64,000 bases of DNA, taken from the NCBI GenBank assembly GCA_022648685.1, contig JALCMW010000002.1, positions 62,001-126,000 on the forward strand. Direction: 5' to 3'. A program made the translations under genes and the position numbers. Numbering within the stretch: the stretch's first letter is position 1; every line of letters begins with the position of its first letter. The stretch is from Bacteroidales bacterium (GTDB lineage Bacteria; Bacteroidota; Bacteroidia; Bacteroidales; UBA932). Shown piece by piece: positions 8,340-17,607 of this stretch. The notes beneath the pieces were generated by a model. The model saw nothing but the letters and a program-made list of their open reading frames with translations, ran no database searches and had not been told where the DNA came from.

Positions 8340-9652
8340 TTTTTTCCTATACAGCTATAATCGAATCCGGCATCTTTCATCTCTGCTGAATCATAAATGT
8401 TTCTTCCATCCAGAAGCAAAGGAGTTTTCATTACGGATTTTACCCTCTTCCAGTCCGGCATACGGAATTGCTTCCATTCCGTAAGGAGCATTAGGGCATC
8501 CGCCCCTTCCGCGGCATCATACATATCGGTTGCATAATATACTGAATCGCCTATCCGTCTGCGGCATTCATCCATTGCTACAGGATCATATACACGGACT
8601 TTGCAGCCATTCTTCAAAAGAATTCCCATCAATGAAAGGGCGGCGGCTTCTCTCATGTCGTCTGTTTCCGGTTTGAACGCAAGACCCCACAAAGCCACGG
8701 TAAGGCCTTTCACACCTGAGCCGTAATACGAAGATAATTTACGGAACAAGATCAATTTCTGGGTTTCATTGACATCTTCGACAGCCTTGAGTACTCGCAT
8801 GGGATAGCCTTCCTTTTCCGCTGTTTTTATCAATGCCTTAACATCTTTCGGGAAACAGCTTCCTCCATAGCCGCATCCCGGATACAGGAATTTGCTCCCT
8901 ATCCTTGTATCTGTGCCTATCCCCTGCCTTACCATATTGACGTCGGCTCCGACCAGTTCGCAAAGGTTGGCGATATCGTTCATAAAACTTATCCTTGTGG
9001 CAAGCATTGAATTTGCCGCATATTTTATCATTTCAGCCGAAGGTATATCCGTGAATATAACCCTGAAACTTTTGAGCATCAAAGGACGGTAAAGCTTTGT
9101 CATAAGTTCCCTGGCTTTGTCGGAATCCACGCCAACCACAACCCTGTCAGGACTCATGAAATCCTTTATGGCAGATCCTTCTTTAAGAAATTCGGGATTC
9201 GAAGCCACGTCGAACGGGACTGAAACTTTCCTTGCAGCCAATTCACCGGCAACAGTTGCACGCACTTTTTCCGAAGTACCGACAGGGACCGTGGATTTAG
9301 TTACCAGAAGCACATATCCGTTAATGTTTCTTCCGACGGTACGGGCAACATCCAGTACATAGCTGAGATCGGCGCTTCCATCCTCATCGGGAGGAGTCCC
9401 TACTGCAATGAAAATGATTTCAACATTCCCTATGCATTCTTTAAGATCAGAAGTGAATTTCAATCTGCCTTCCCCGACATTACGGACAACCATTTCATCA
9501 AGCTGAGGTTCATATATCGGTATGTCGCCTTTTTCAAGCCTTTCGATCTTTTTCCTGTCGATATCGACACAGGTCACATCTATTCCCATCTCGGCAAAAC
9601 AAGTCCCGCTTACAAGACCGACATAACCTGTTCCAACAATAGCTATTTTCAT
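8336..9652 (-). CDS. ugd: UDP-glucose 6-dehydrogenase family protein
   Basis: The 438-residue protein matches the UDP-glucose/GDP-mannose dehydrogenase family over its whole length. The N-terminal Rossmann motif is IVGTGYVGLVSGTCFAE, the adenine-ribose acid follows in CVDIDRKK, IPIYEPQLDEMV is the family loop, and the catalytic cysteine lies in GYGGSCFPKDVKAL near residue 260. The C-terminal UDP-binding domain includes LWGLAFKPETDDMREA. It would oxidise UDP-glucose (or a related UDP-sugar) to the uronate with two NAD+. The gene lies 6 bases after manC and overlaps the phosphoesterase gene, supporting a manC-ugd-phosphoesterase-glycosyltransferase operon. UDP-HexNAc dehydrogenase activity is a possible alternative. 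Confidence 0.93.
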   Translation of the reverse strand: MKIAIVGTGYVGLVSGTCFAEMGIDVTCVDIDRKKIERLEKGDIPIYEPQLDEMVVRNVGEGRLKFTSDLKECIGNVEIIFIAVGTPPDEDGSADLSYVLDVARTVGRNINGYVLLVTKSTVPVGTSEKVRATVAGELAARKVSVPFDVASNPEFLKEGSAIKDFMSPDRVVVGVDSDKARELMTKLYRPLMLKSFRVIFTDIPSAEMIKYAANSMLATRISFMNDIANLCELVGADVNMVRQGIGTDTRIGSKFLYPGCGYGGSCFPKDVKALIKTAEKEGYPMRVLKAVEDVNETQKLILFRKLSSYYGSGVKGLTVALWGLAFKPETDDMREAAALSLMGILLKNGCKVRVYDPVAMDECRRRIGDSVYYATDMYDAAEGADALMLLTEWKQFRMPDWKRVKSVMKTPLLLDGRNIYDSAEMKDAGFDYSCIGKK

Positions 9653-9658
9653 ATAATT

Positions 9659-10717
9659 TTACTTTGACTTATTTTGAGAAAAATCCTTTATGCGTTGTTC
9701 ATCCGACAATCTGCACACCAGCAGATTCCCGTTATTATGAGCAACAATATATCCTTCGAGCCCTTCCACTATGACAACATTCTCATTACTTGCATGCACT
9801 ATACAGTTTCTGCAATCATACATACGGACGTCTCCGCCGACTATCCGGTTGCCATCCCCCGCAGCAGGAATATATTTCATCATCGGAGCCCAGCTTCCCA
9901 GATCGCTCCATTCAAGATCGCCTGCAATGACATAAATATCAGTTGATTTTTCCATTACTGCATAATCTATGGAAATCTTGTCACAAAGCGGGAAGAGTTC
10001 CTTCAAAGCCACAGCTTCCCTATCCGAATAAAGATAAGGTTCCAGCCTGTCCATGACCTTCGATATCCCTGGCGCATATTTTCCGAGTTCCGACATGATT
10101 GTACGTACATTCCATACGAAAATTCCGGCATTCCAATAGTAATTGCCGTCGGCAAGATATTTCCTTGCAGTACGGACATCCGGCTTTTCCTTGAATTCGG
10201 ATACTTTCATGACACCGGTCGAAACGTCTCCGCCAGCTTTTATGTAACCGTAGCCTGTTTCGGGACGATCCGGCTTTATGCCTATCGTTACGATGGAAGA
10301 AGAATCCGAAGTGAAATCAAGAGCCTTGTCTATGACATCAATGAATTTTTCCTTATTGAGAACGATGGCATCCGACGGCGTCACGACAATATTCGCATCG
10401 GGATTCTTAACGGATATCTTTCTGCATGCATAGGCTATGCAGGGAGCGGTATTACGGGGTTCGGGTTCCGACAATATATGATCTTCAGGTATATCTGGAA
10501 GCTGTTCCCTTACCTTTCCGGCATATTTGCCGGAAGTCACGACCCAGAAACGGCTAATGTCGCATACAGGCAGGAACCTCTCGAAAGTCATCCGGATCAA
10601 AGACTTTCCGGTACCAAGGAGATCAATGAATTGTTTCGGATTCTCAGGAGTGCTGACAGGCCATAATCTGCTTCCGATTCCGCCTGCCATTATCACAACG
10701 TGAGTATTCTGTTTCAT
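9659..10717 (-). CDS. manC: Mannose-1-phosphate guanylyltransferase
   Basis: The 352-residue protein begins VIMAGGIGSRLWPVSTPENP, the nucleotidyltransferase signature of GTP:mannose-1-phosphate guanylyltransferases, followed by KQFIDL. Other conserved points are SEPEPRNTAPCIAYA, VTPSDAIVLNKEKF and the sugar site GYGYIKAG...FKEKPD...YYWNAGIF. It is the short form without a fused phosphomannose isomerase domain. It makes GDP-mannose, a precursor of GDP-fucose, GDP-rhamnose and mannose-containing surface glycans. It is the first gene of the minus-strand group leading into ugd, and a TATTTTTG element lies 42 bases upstream. Confidence 0.92.
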   Translation of the reverse strand: MKQNTHVVIMAGGIGSRLWPVSTPENPKQFIDLLGTGKSLIRMTFERFLPVCDISRFWVVTSGKYAGKVREQLPDIPEDHILSEPEPRNTAPCIAYACRKISVKNPDANIVVTPSDAIVLNKEKFIDVIDKALDFTSDSSSIVTIGIKPDRPETGYGYIKAGGDVSTGVMKVSEFKEKPDVRTARKYLADGNYYWNAGIFVWNVRTIMSELGKYAPGISKVMDRLEPYLYSDREAVALKELFPLCDKISIDYAVMEKSTDIYVIAGDLEWSDLGSWAPMMKYIPAAGDGNRIVGGDVRMYDCRNCIVHASNENVVIVEGLEGYIVAHNNGNLLVCRLSDEQRIKDFSQNKSK

Positions 10718-10758
10718 TTATTTCAGTGTTGTCGATTAGTATTTTTCCGTAAATTTAA

Positions 10759-10766
10759 CAAAAATA
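10759..10766 (-). promoter_or_regulatory. Bacteroidota -7 element upstream of manC
   Basis: The minus strand reads TATTTTTG, an exact TAnnTTTG match 42 bases before the manC start. No clear TTTG is seen at -33. Confidence 0.45.
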
Positions 10767-10804
10767 CCGGGAATAAGATAAATACTCATAAGTTTGCAGT
10801 GTTA

Positions 10805-11869
10805 CTATCTGAATACAGGAGCGACACTGGTTGATGACGGATGCTCTCCTGCAAAATAAGGCCACCCGTCCTTGCCCCATAAAACGCGATCCATAGCAAG
10901 TAACCTTCCGTTATAACCATTACCTTTCCAATATACATGATAAAGCATCCAGTCATCCCCTTTATCATCGGTTATAATCTCGGAATCGTGCCCCGGACCG
11001 ACGAAAGACAGATCCGGACATTTGTTCATGATCACACCGTCATAATCTCCCTTTTCTGAAATCATAGACATTCCGCTTTTGCCCGAATACGGTCCGAGAG
11101 GGTTCAAGGACCGCCCTACCACTATACGGTAGCTGCTGCTTTCCTTATTGCAGCAAAAACCTTCGGAAGCAAACAAGTAATAGTATTTACCATGTTTATG
11201 GACATACGTCCCTTCCATATCATCCCCTGCCAGCTTCACGGGAACGGAATCTTTTGCCAGTGACAAGCCGTCCGGGGCAAGCCTGGCCCCCCATATTCCC
11301 GAGTTGTGGCCGAGACTTCCCCAGAATAAATATTTAACGCCGCCATCTTCGAAAAAGTCAGGATCTATGGAATTGTAAATGCCGGTTGTTTTGGGATCCA
11401 CGATCATTCCAATGTCTTTGAAAGGACCGGTCGGAGAATCCGAGACGGCTACACCCGATGCACTCAGATCACCGTGGCCCCATACTCCCAATGCATAATA
11501 AAGGACATATCGTCCGCCGAAATAATTAATGTCAGGAGCCCATATCCTGGAATCAGGTTCCCACCGGGGACGTTCAGGTCCGAAAACAGATCCGCATGCT
11601 TCCCAATCGACCAGATTCTTCGATCTGTATACGGGCAGATATTTCACGGTGTCTGAACCGCTCTTCCCGTCTTGTGTAGAATAGACATAGAAATAACCGT
11701 CCCGGCTTCTGTTGTCGATTACGGACGGATCGGGACAATTGTGTCTTATGACAGGATTGCAATACATTCCGGGCTTTTTGTTTCCGGCATCGGAATATCC
11801 AGTACCGGTACTTGCGCACAAAGCTATCAGAAAAAGCGGCATTGAAACAATAAAAAAAAGATGTCTCAT
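10805..11869 (-). CDS. Secreted glycoside hydrolase family 43-type protein
   Basis: The 354-residue protein has a signal peptide (about residues 1-25) and the five-bladed beta-propeller motifs of GH43/GH117-type enzymes. The catalytic base is in NCPDPSVIDN (about residue 46), the pKa modulator in NSIDPDFFEDG (about 168), and the acid in MEGTYVHKHG (about 219). The set matches inverting alpha-L-arabinofuranosidases, beta-xylosidases and endo-arabinanases; the substrate cannot be told from motifs. It is an isolated minus-strand gene inside a glycan-biosynthesis region, divergent from the pyruvyl transferase gene. The placement may be accidental or may indicate glycan remodelling. No PUL partner is adjacent. 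Confidence 0.87.
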   Translation of the reverse strand: MRHLFFIVSMPLFLIALCASTGTGYSDAGNKKPGMYCNPVIRHNCPDPSVIDNRSRDGYFYVYSTQDGKSGSDTVKYLPVYRSKNLVDWEACGSVFGPERPRWEPDSRIWAPDINYFGGRYVLYYALGVWGHGDLSASGVAVSDSPTGPFKDIGMIVDPKTTGIYNSIDPDFFEDGGVKYLFWGSLGHNSGIWGARLAPDGLSLAKDSVPVKLAGDDMEGTYVHKHGKYYYLFASEGFCCNKESSSYRIVVGRSLNPLGPYSGKSGMSMISEKGDYDGVIMNKCPDLSFVGPGHDSEIITDDKGDDWMLYHVYWKGNGYNGRLLAMDRVLWGKDGWPYFAGEHPSSTSVAPVFR

Positions 11870-11925
11870 AAGAATTTCAAGATTACCTATGCTAATTTAA
11901 GATTCGTTAATTTACTATTATTTCA

Positions 11926-11933
11926 TAAATTTG
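11926..11933 (+). promoter_or_regulatory. Bacteroidota -7 element for the pyruvyl transferase/flippase operon
   Basis: TAAATTTG lies 17 bases before the ATG at 11951, so the leader would be short. No clean TTTG is seen at -33. Confidence 0.45.
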
Positions 11934-11950
11934 CAAAGATAAGCCAATGT

Positions 11951-13093
11951 ATGGAAATGCAAATAAACGACAAGCCCCGAAAAAAAACGAGCATCGGACT
12001 GGTTACATGGTCTTTGGAGCCGAATTATGGAACGGTACTTCAGGCTTACTCGTTGTACCATACATTGGAAAAACTAGGCTGCAAAGTATTCCTTCTGAAT
12101 AAGTTCGACACCGTCTTCACTTTAAGATCTTTCAAGGACTCCATTTTCCGCCGTCTAGGAATAAGAAGGTTCTGGAAATACGAACATGTCAGGAAAACTG
12201 TAAAGATGGAAAGGATAAAAAAGTTCCACCGACATGAATTCAGACAAAAGACAATCGCCACGAAACGTCAATACGGGAGGCTTCTGAAAAATACGGACAT
12301 ATTCATGACGGGAAGCGACCAGCTGTGGAACTGTTATGACCATTTCATCCCTTTTCTGTTTCTGGATTTCGCCGAAGGCCGGAAAAAAGTGTCATATGCC
12401 ACAAGCATAGGAACTGCCGATATCCCCGATTCATACAGGCCTGCCGTAAAGGAATTCCTTCTAAGATACAAAAAAATAAGTGTTCGTGAAGAGACGGCGA
12501 AAACCGTATTGTCCGAATTGACTGGCAGGAATGACATAGAACACGTACTAGACCCTACGTTTCTGATAGATTCATCCGAATGGAATCAATTCGGAAACTG
12601 TGCGGCTGACGATTTCAACGCTCCTGAAAAATACATATGCTGCTATCTGCTCGGAAAAGACAAACATTACAAAGAATATATCGAAACCATACAGGAAAAA
12701 ACCGGGTTGGAAAATATCATAATCATCCCTTCCGGGGAGAATCCCGGCCTGACTTTCAAAGGAGCAGTAATATATGATAACGCCGGAATCAGGGAATTTG
12801 TAAAGATTCTCTCGGGCGCATCTTTCGTCTGCACCGATTCTTTCCATGGAACGGCATTATCAATCAACCTTTCAAAACAGTTCGTTATCTTAAAGCGCTT
12901 CGAAGACAGTGACCGGGAATCACAAAATTCCAGGATTTATGATCTTCTCGATACACTGGATATAAGAAACCGTTTCTTCGATGACAAAAAAGGCGGATGG
13001 GACAAACTCATTGATTATGATGTCATAGACACCAGACTGTGTATACTCAGAAAAAAATCCATGGACTTCCTCACCGACGCTATAACAATCTGA
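11951..13093 (+). CDS. Polysaccharide pyruvyl transferase family protein
   Basis: The 380-residue protein is best started at the ATG at 11951 (MEMQINDK), because the longer frame would run back into the GH43 leader and through the promoter element. Family motifs are SLEPNYGTVLQAYSLYHTL near the N-terminus, MTGSDQLWN near residue 117 and CTDSFHGTALSINL near residue 300, which are the conserved G-x-x-L-Q, (S/T)DQ-x-W and D-S-F-H-G blocks of the fold. Members transfer pyruvate from phosphoenolpyruvate to form ketals on polysaccharide sugars, though some only share the fold. It sits one base before the flippase gene. An FrhB-like iron-sulfur protein is two genes on, a combination seen in capsule loci. 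Confidence 0.87.
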   Translation: MEMQINDKPRKKTSIGLVTWSLEPNYGTVLQAYSLYHTLEKLGCKVFLLNKFDTVFTLRSFKDSIFRRLGIRRFWKYEHVRKTVKMERIKKFHRHEFRQKTIATKRQYGRLLKNTDIFMTGSDQLWNCYDHFIPFLFLDFAEGRKKVSYATSIGTADIPDSYRPAVKEFLLRYKKISVREETAKTVLSELTGRNDIEHVLDPTFLIDSSEWNQFGNCAADDFNAPEKYICCYLLGKDKHYKEYIETIQEKTGLENIIIIPSGENPGLTFKGAVIYDNAGIREFVKILSGASFVCTDSFHGTALSINLSKQFVILKRFEDSDRESQNSRIYDLLDTLDIRNRFFDDKKGGWDKLIDYDVIDTRLCILRKKSMDFLTDAITI

Positions 13094-13094
13094 T

Positions 13095-14615
13095 ATGCCG
13101 GACAACAAGTATTACATATCCTCATTCTTCTGGAGCACAGCAACCAAAATCCTGAATGCCCTTATCGGATTCATATCCGTTCCTTTGCTTATGGGATATT
13201 TCGGCAAGGCCAATTATGGGATAATGACATTGGCACTGGCCTGCAACGGATACATGCACATCCTTGACCTGGGGATAAACACCGGCGCCGTCAGATATTT
13301 TTCACAATGGAGGGCATCGGGAAATACGGAAATGATAAGGAAGGTTTCCCATACAAACATAACCTTCTATACGATAATCGCTTTCATCAATGCTGTGATC
13401 ATGGTCCTCTTGGGCCTTTTCGGAGAAAACGTATTCTCCATTTCGCACGACCAATTCATATTGCTACGCTACGGATTGTTTTCCATAGCTGCCTTTTCAT
13501 TGTTTTCGTGGGTGACCACCGCTTTCAACCAATTGCTGGTTTCGGATATGCAGATGGCTTTTACCATGAAAATTCAATTCATCCAGGTAATTCTGAAAGG
13601 TATCCTTATCTTTCTGGTACTGAAGATAAAAATGTCCTTACCGCAATATTTCGTTATCCTCAATATGCTGATGGCGATGCTGGTTATCCCGTATGCGATA
13701 AAATGTCTGAAAGACGGACTGATAGACAATATCAAGCCGGGATTTTACTGGAAAGAATTCAGGGTTGTTTTCATGTTCAGCCTTTCACTGTTCGCATTAT
13801 CCATATTCCAGATGACCGCTACGGAATCCAGACCTATTATTTTAGGAATCTTCAATCCCGACGGAGCCAACACTGTTACGGATTTCAGGGTGATATCAGT
13901 TGTACCTGCACTTATTATCACCATAGGAGGGACACTATCAGCCATTTTCCTTCCGGGTTCCTCCGAACTTGTAGCGAAAAAAGATCAGGCAGGAATAGAA
14001 CACTTTGCATATAAATGGACGAAGATCACTTCCATAGTGGCAAACATATTATGTGTACCTTTCATCCTGTGCGCACGTGAAGTGCTGATAGCATATGTGG
14101 GAAATGATTTCGCACATCTCAGTATATGGCTGATAATATGGTGCGTGACGGCACTCATCCAGGTCCATACCACACCGGGAAACAGTCTGGTTATAGCTTA
14201 CGGCAAAACCAAACCGCTGGTAATCACAACGGCCATATCCTGTGTGATATCAATTGCAATAAATATCCTTTTATGCCGCAGTTTCGGAGCCGGATCCGCC
14301 ATAATAGGATATTTCATATATGTCCTCATAGTCATCGGCCTGTACTATTTCGTATATTACAAGAAACTTATGGGACTGGACAGGATCAAGATGCTGAAAA
14401 GCTTCCTGGTTCCCACTATAATATCCTTTGCCGTGCTGGCTTGTGCAAGACTGGTCAAAATAGATATTTCGTGGTTCTCTGGTATTAATATAAGATTGGC
14501 TTATATTATCATATGTATTATAAAAACAATGATCTGGCTGATTCCTTACATAGGGATTCTCTTCGCGACAGGAGTTTTGAAATTTGCGGATCTTAAGAAA
14601 ATACGAAGCTATTGA
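13095..14615 (+). CDS. Wzx-type oligosaccharide flippase (MATE/MOP superfamily)
   Basis: The 506-residue protein is almost entirely hydrophobic, with about 12-14 membrane-spanning segments in an O-antigen/polysaccharide exporter arrangement. The N-terminus (SSFFWSTATKILNALIGF followed by PLLMGYFGKANYGIM) matches the pattern at the start of Wzx and related MOP exporters. It would flip undecaprenyl-linked oligosaccharide units across the inner membrane. It is coupled to both neighbours: 1 base after the pyruvyl transferase stop, and its TGA shares a base with the next gene's ATG (TGATG). No Wzy polymerase was recognised in the window, so the rest of the pathway lies elsewhere or uses another route. 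Confidence 0.85.
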   Translation: MPDNKYYISSFFWSTATKILNALIGFISVPLLMGYFGKANYGIMTLALACNGYMHILDLGINTGAVRYFSQWRASGNTEMIRKVSHTNITFYTIIAFINAVIMVLLGLFGENVFSISHDQFILLRYGLFSIAAFSLFSWVTTAFNQLLVSDMQMAFTMKIQFIQVILKGILIFLVLKIKMSLPQYFVILNMLMAMLVIPYAIKCLKDGLIDNIKPGFYWKEFRVVFMFSLSLFALSIFQMTATESRPIILGIFNPDGANTVTDFRVISVVPALIITIGGTLSAIFLPGSSELVAKKDQAGIEHFAYKWTKITSIVANILCVPFILCAREVLIAYVGNDFAHLSIWLIIWCVTALIQVHTTPGNSLVIAYGKTKPLVITTAISCVISIAINILLCRSFGAGSAIIGYFIYVLIVIGLYYFVYYKKLMGLDRIKMLKSFLVPTIISFAVLACARLVKIDISWFSGINIRLAYIIICIIKTMIWLIPYIGILFATGVLKFADLKKIRSY

Positions 14616-15796
14616 TGGAAATCTGTCCTGAAAATATTTGTACAGGATGCGGAGCATGCATGGGAATATGCCCCGTGGACTGTATTTCCATGAAAGAAAA
14701 TAAATACGGGGAACAGCATCCTGCAATAGATGAGGCCGTCTGCATCAAGTGCGGAAAATGCAGACGAGTATGTCCGAACAACAACGAGTCCGAATTCAAT
14801 ATGGTAAAGAAATGCTATGCTGCATGGGGCACGGACAAGGAGAACAGGAGGAAATGTGCTTCCGGGGGAATAGCAACTATGATATCCGGCTATTTCATAG
14901 AGGATACGGGAGGGATTGTGTTCGGTACATCGTATGACGGCAACCTAAGGGCCGGTGTCTCCCATACGGACAAATCCGGCGGACTTGAAAAGCTCAAGGG
15001 TTCGAAATACGTTCATGGTTATTTCGGCAGAGGTGAATACAAAGCCGTAAAGGATTTCCTCGAAAAAGGACTCAAGGTACTGTTCATAGGAACCCCGTGT
15101 CAGGTGTCCGGTCTCCTTTCATATATGGGAAAGAATTATCCGGATCTGTATACCTGCGATTTGTTATGCCATGGGACATGCCCTTCGTCATATCTGAAAG
15201 ATGAAGCGGCCCATCTCATTGGGAAACGGAGACATGCCGACAACATACGTTTCAGGGGAAATGACGATTATGACTTTCACCTGAGCATATGGAACGGGAA
15301 AAAATGCTTATACAATAAGAAAGCGGCCGATCAACCGTATCTGTACGGATTCCTGAAAGGAGTCACCTTAAGGGAATGCTGCTATTCCTGCCGGTATGCA
15401 CGCCCGGAAAGGGTAGCTGATATCACATTAGGCGATTTCATAATGCTTGGCAAGAATAAGCCTTTCGGCTATCCGGCAGACAATGTTTCCTACGTTACGG
15501 TAAACACAAAGAAAGGCGAAAGACTTTTCAATGACATTTCTGAAAATCTCAGGGACATGAAAGCGGTGGAAAGGGATTATACCGAACGGCTGGAATATCC
15601 CCTATCAATAAAAACGCCATCCCCAAGGCATCCGGCCACAGACAGATTCAGAAAAAGGTACGTAAAATACGGCTTCCACGCGGCCGTACGCATGACACTC
15701 TTGCCTGAAATGACTCTTGAAAAGGCGATGAGGACCTACAGGAAATTCCACAATATGGGACACAGGATTTTACACGGAACAGACCAGAATTTGTAA
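14615..15796 (+). CDS. FrhB/FdhB-like iron-sulfur protein (coenzyme F420 hydrogenase/dehydrogenase beta-subunit family)
   Basis: The 393-residue protein starts with two [4Fe-4S] ferredoxin motifs: CTGCGACMGICP near residue 11 and CIKCGKCRRVCP near residue 43. These are followed by the FrhB-type N- and C-terminal domains, with CASGGIATMIS, FIGTPCQVSGLLSYM, CDLLCHGTCPS and a CCYSCRYARPERVADITLGD block of conserved cysteines. The family is named for F420 enzymes of archaea, but homologues in bacterial capsule loci stand next to pyruvyl transferases and flippases, and Bacteroidota generally lack F420. A flavin/iron-sulfur redox step on a sugar or carrier is an inference only. The start is the ATG overlapping the flippase stop; a TTG one codon earlier is less likely. 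Confidence 0.82.
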   Translation: MEICPENICTGCGACMGICPVDCISMKENKYGEQHPAIDEAVCIKCGKCRRVCPNNNESEFNMVKKCYAAWGTDKENRRKCASGGIATMISGYFIEDTGGIVFGTSYDGNLRAGVSHTDKSGGLEKLKGSKYVHGYFGRGEYKAVKDFLEKGLKVLFIGTPCQVSGLLSYMGKNYPDLYTCDLLCHGTCPSSYLKDEAAHLIGKRRHADNIRFRGNDDYDFHLSIWNGKKCLYNKKAADQPYLYGFLKGVTLRECCYSCRYARPERVADITLGDFIMLGKNKPFGYPADNVSYVTVNTKKGERLFNDISENLRDMKAVERDYTERLEYPLSIKTPSPRHPATDRFRKRYVKYGFHAAVRMTLLPEMTLEKAMRTYRKFHNMGHRILHGTDQNL

Positions 15797-15802
15797 AACA
15801 GA

Positions 15803-16624
15803 TCAGACTTTATAAAACAGGCCGGAGATGATTCCCTTCGCTATCGCTGAAATTTTAGCCATCTTGTGTTTCTCCCCCGCCAGAATTCTTATTATCCGTT
15901 TTCTTACCCAGACATCAAAGAAAGTTTTTTTGAGTTGGACGGTGTCCGGATAAGTACGGATCACTATGATATTGTTTCTGAATATGCCGTAAAGCCGTTC
16001 CGGAGAATAATCATATATACGGAAATTCCTGCCAAAGGCATGTGATGTTTCAGGATTGCCGAAACGCTGCACGAGCGAACATCCTGAAACATAATAAGAC
16101 AAAAAGCCAAGCATCCTGGCGTGAAAGACAAGATCGGAATCTATCGCATCCGTGAAGAACTCTTCACGATACCCGCCTACTGCATCCAGGACCGACACGG
16201 GAACAAGCATCCCTGAAGTTATCAGAAAAACGGTCTCCGAGAAATCGCCATTGGTTTTATCTCCGTTTACACAAGGGCCGAAAAGACATTTCTCCTTATC
16301 AGTCCTCAAAGATATTTTATCCAGGAAATTATCGAACCCTTCCCATACCGAATCCTGGTCCATGGTCAGAATATAATCGAACCCGTTGGCCGAAGCATAT
16401 TTCCAAACTTTGTTCAATGCTTTGGATATTCCGATGTTACGCCCTTCTCCCATCAAAAAGATCTTATCGCGAGGAATACCTCCGAAATCAATACCGCCGG
16501 CTTCCGCCTCGGGTGTGTTGTCCCAAATCACAATACGTGATACACTGCCTGCAAATGAAGAGATATTCTTCATCAGAAGCTCTTTGTCTGGCTTGTAAGT
16601 TATGACTGCGGCAAGGATATTCAT
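15803..16624 (-). CDS. Family 2 glycosyltransferase, rhamnosyltransferase-like
   Basis: The 273-residue protein has a GT-A fold signature: AAVITYKPDKELL at the N-terminus, VIWDNTPE, EGRNIGISKALNKV and the metal/nucleotide motif TMDQDSVW near residue 94. A later GGYREEFFTDAIDSDLVFHAR block matches the acceptor-side E/D of GT2 rhamnosyltransferases that use dTDP-rhamnose. The donor cannot be proven from the motifs. Its start overlaps the end of the upstream GT2 gene by 4 bases (ATGA), so the two form one transcript. It ends only 6 bases from the convergent FrhB-like gene, with no clear hairpin between them. Confidence 0.85.
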   Translation of the reverse strand: MNILAAVITYKPDKELLMKNISSFAGSVSRIVIWDNTPEAEAGGIDFGGIPRDKIFLMGEGRNIGISKALNKVWKYASANGFDYILTMDQDSVWEGFDNFLDKISLRTDKEKCLFGPCVNGDKTNGDFSETVFLITSGMLVPVSVLDAVGGYREEFFTDAIDSDLVFHARMLGFLSYYVSGCSLVQRFGNPETSHAFGRNFRIYDYSPERLYGIFRNNIIVIRTYPDTVQLKKTFFDVWVRKRIIRILAGEKHKMAKISAIAKGIISGLFYKV

Positions 16625-17556
16625 TTGAAAATCCTCCTTGCCATCCGTTTGAGGAAGACCATGACTCTTACCGCAATTCCGAAATCCCGGACATCGGCAC
16701 CGCCGTCATATACGGCATGATAGACATCATTGACATGAATTCCGAACAATTCGATTTTCGAGAGATATCCCGACGAAAGAAGATATTCACGGACATGTCC
16801 GGTTTCTTCGGAAGCTTTGCCGTTAGACGCCAGTATGGATGTGGTGTTAGAAGCATGCTGACGAAAGAAATTTTTCTTGGCATTCACGAAAGCCACATTG
16901 CCCTTTTCCGAAAGTTCGATCCAGAAAAGCCAATCCCCGACTCCTTTGTAGGAAGCATAATGACGATCAACGGACATAGCGGTATCCTTCCGGAAGACGG
17001 CGGAACTTGCATTCACCACGACATTACGCCAACGGAGATATCTCATTATGAATAATTTTCCGCCCATGTGGAAAGATCCATGCAGATCATGCTGATTTTT
17101 ATGGTTTCCCGTACAAATCCCGTCGGAATTCATAAGGGCGGAACGGCAGAACGCCAAAACACATTTTTCATCCTTGCAGAATTCATTTACAAGAAGGCTC
17201 AACATATCCCGGGCACAGCTGTCATCGCTCTCGGCTATCCAGATCAAGTCCCCTTTAGCCTTATCCATTCCCTTATGCCATTGTAAGAACGGAGAACCGC
17301 TGTTGATTTCATTGCATAAAACTGCGGAGACATGAGGATCGCTGCGGTATTTATTTATGACGGAAAGGCTGTCGTCGGTTGAATTGTCATCCAGGATAAT
17401 TATTTCATATCCGGGATATGTCTGTTTCAATATGCTGCCTATCCTATCGTCAAGAAAAGAAGCATGATTGTAATTCGGAACTATCACGCTAACAAAAGGC
17501 TGCTTTTCTGATAGTCCGTCAGAAGGATACCGTACCGATTGTCTTTTGCTTCGCAT
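16621..17556 (-). CDS. Family 2 glycosyltransferase
   Basis: The 311-residue protein has the GT-A start VSVIVPNYNHASFLDDRI near residue 22, IIILDDNSTDDS, and the donor-site motif IWIAESDDSC near residue 105, which supplies the D-x-D-like acids. The first 20 residues (basic, serine-rich) precede the domain and may be an extension. The substrate is unknown. It is the first gene of a two-gene minus-strand transcript with another GT2. With the flippase and pyruvyl transferase on the other strand it completes a small surface-glycan group in which initiating and polymerising enzymes are missing. Confidence 0.86.
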   Translation of the reverse strand: MRSKRQSVRYPSDGLSEKQPFVSVIVPNYNHASFLDDRIGSILKQTYPGYEIIILDDNSTDDSLSVINKYRSDPHVSAVLCNEINSGSPFLQWHKGMDKAKGDLIWIAESDDSCARDMLSLLVNEFCKDEKCVLAFCRSALMNSDGICTGNHKNQHDLHGSFHMGGKLFIMRYLRWRNVVVNASSAVFRKDTAMSVDRHYASYKGVGDWLFWIELSEKGNVAFVNAKKNFFRQHASNTTSILASNGKASEETGHVREYLLSSGYLSKIELFGIHVNDVYHAVYDGGADVRDFGIAVRVMVFLKRMARRIFK

Positions 17557-17607
17557 TTCCGCCCGCTTTTCTTTGATTATTCCGCAAATATAATAAAATA
17601 AGGAAAC

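Noticed and set aside
14615..15796. F420-dependent hydrogenase function
   Set aside because: The family name comes from archaeal enzymes. There are no F420 biosynthesis or hydrogenase genes here, and the context is surface glycan export.
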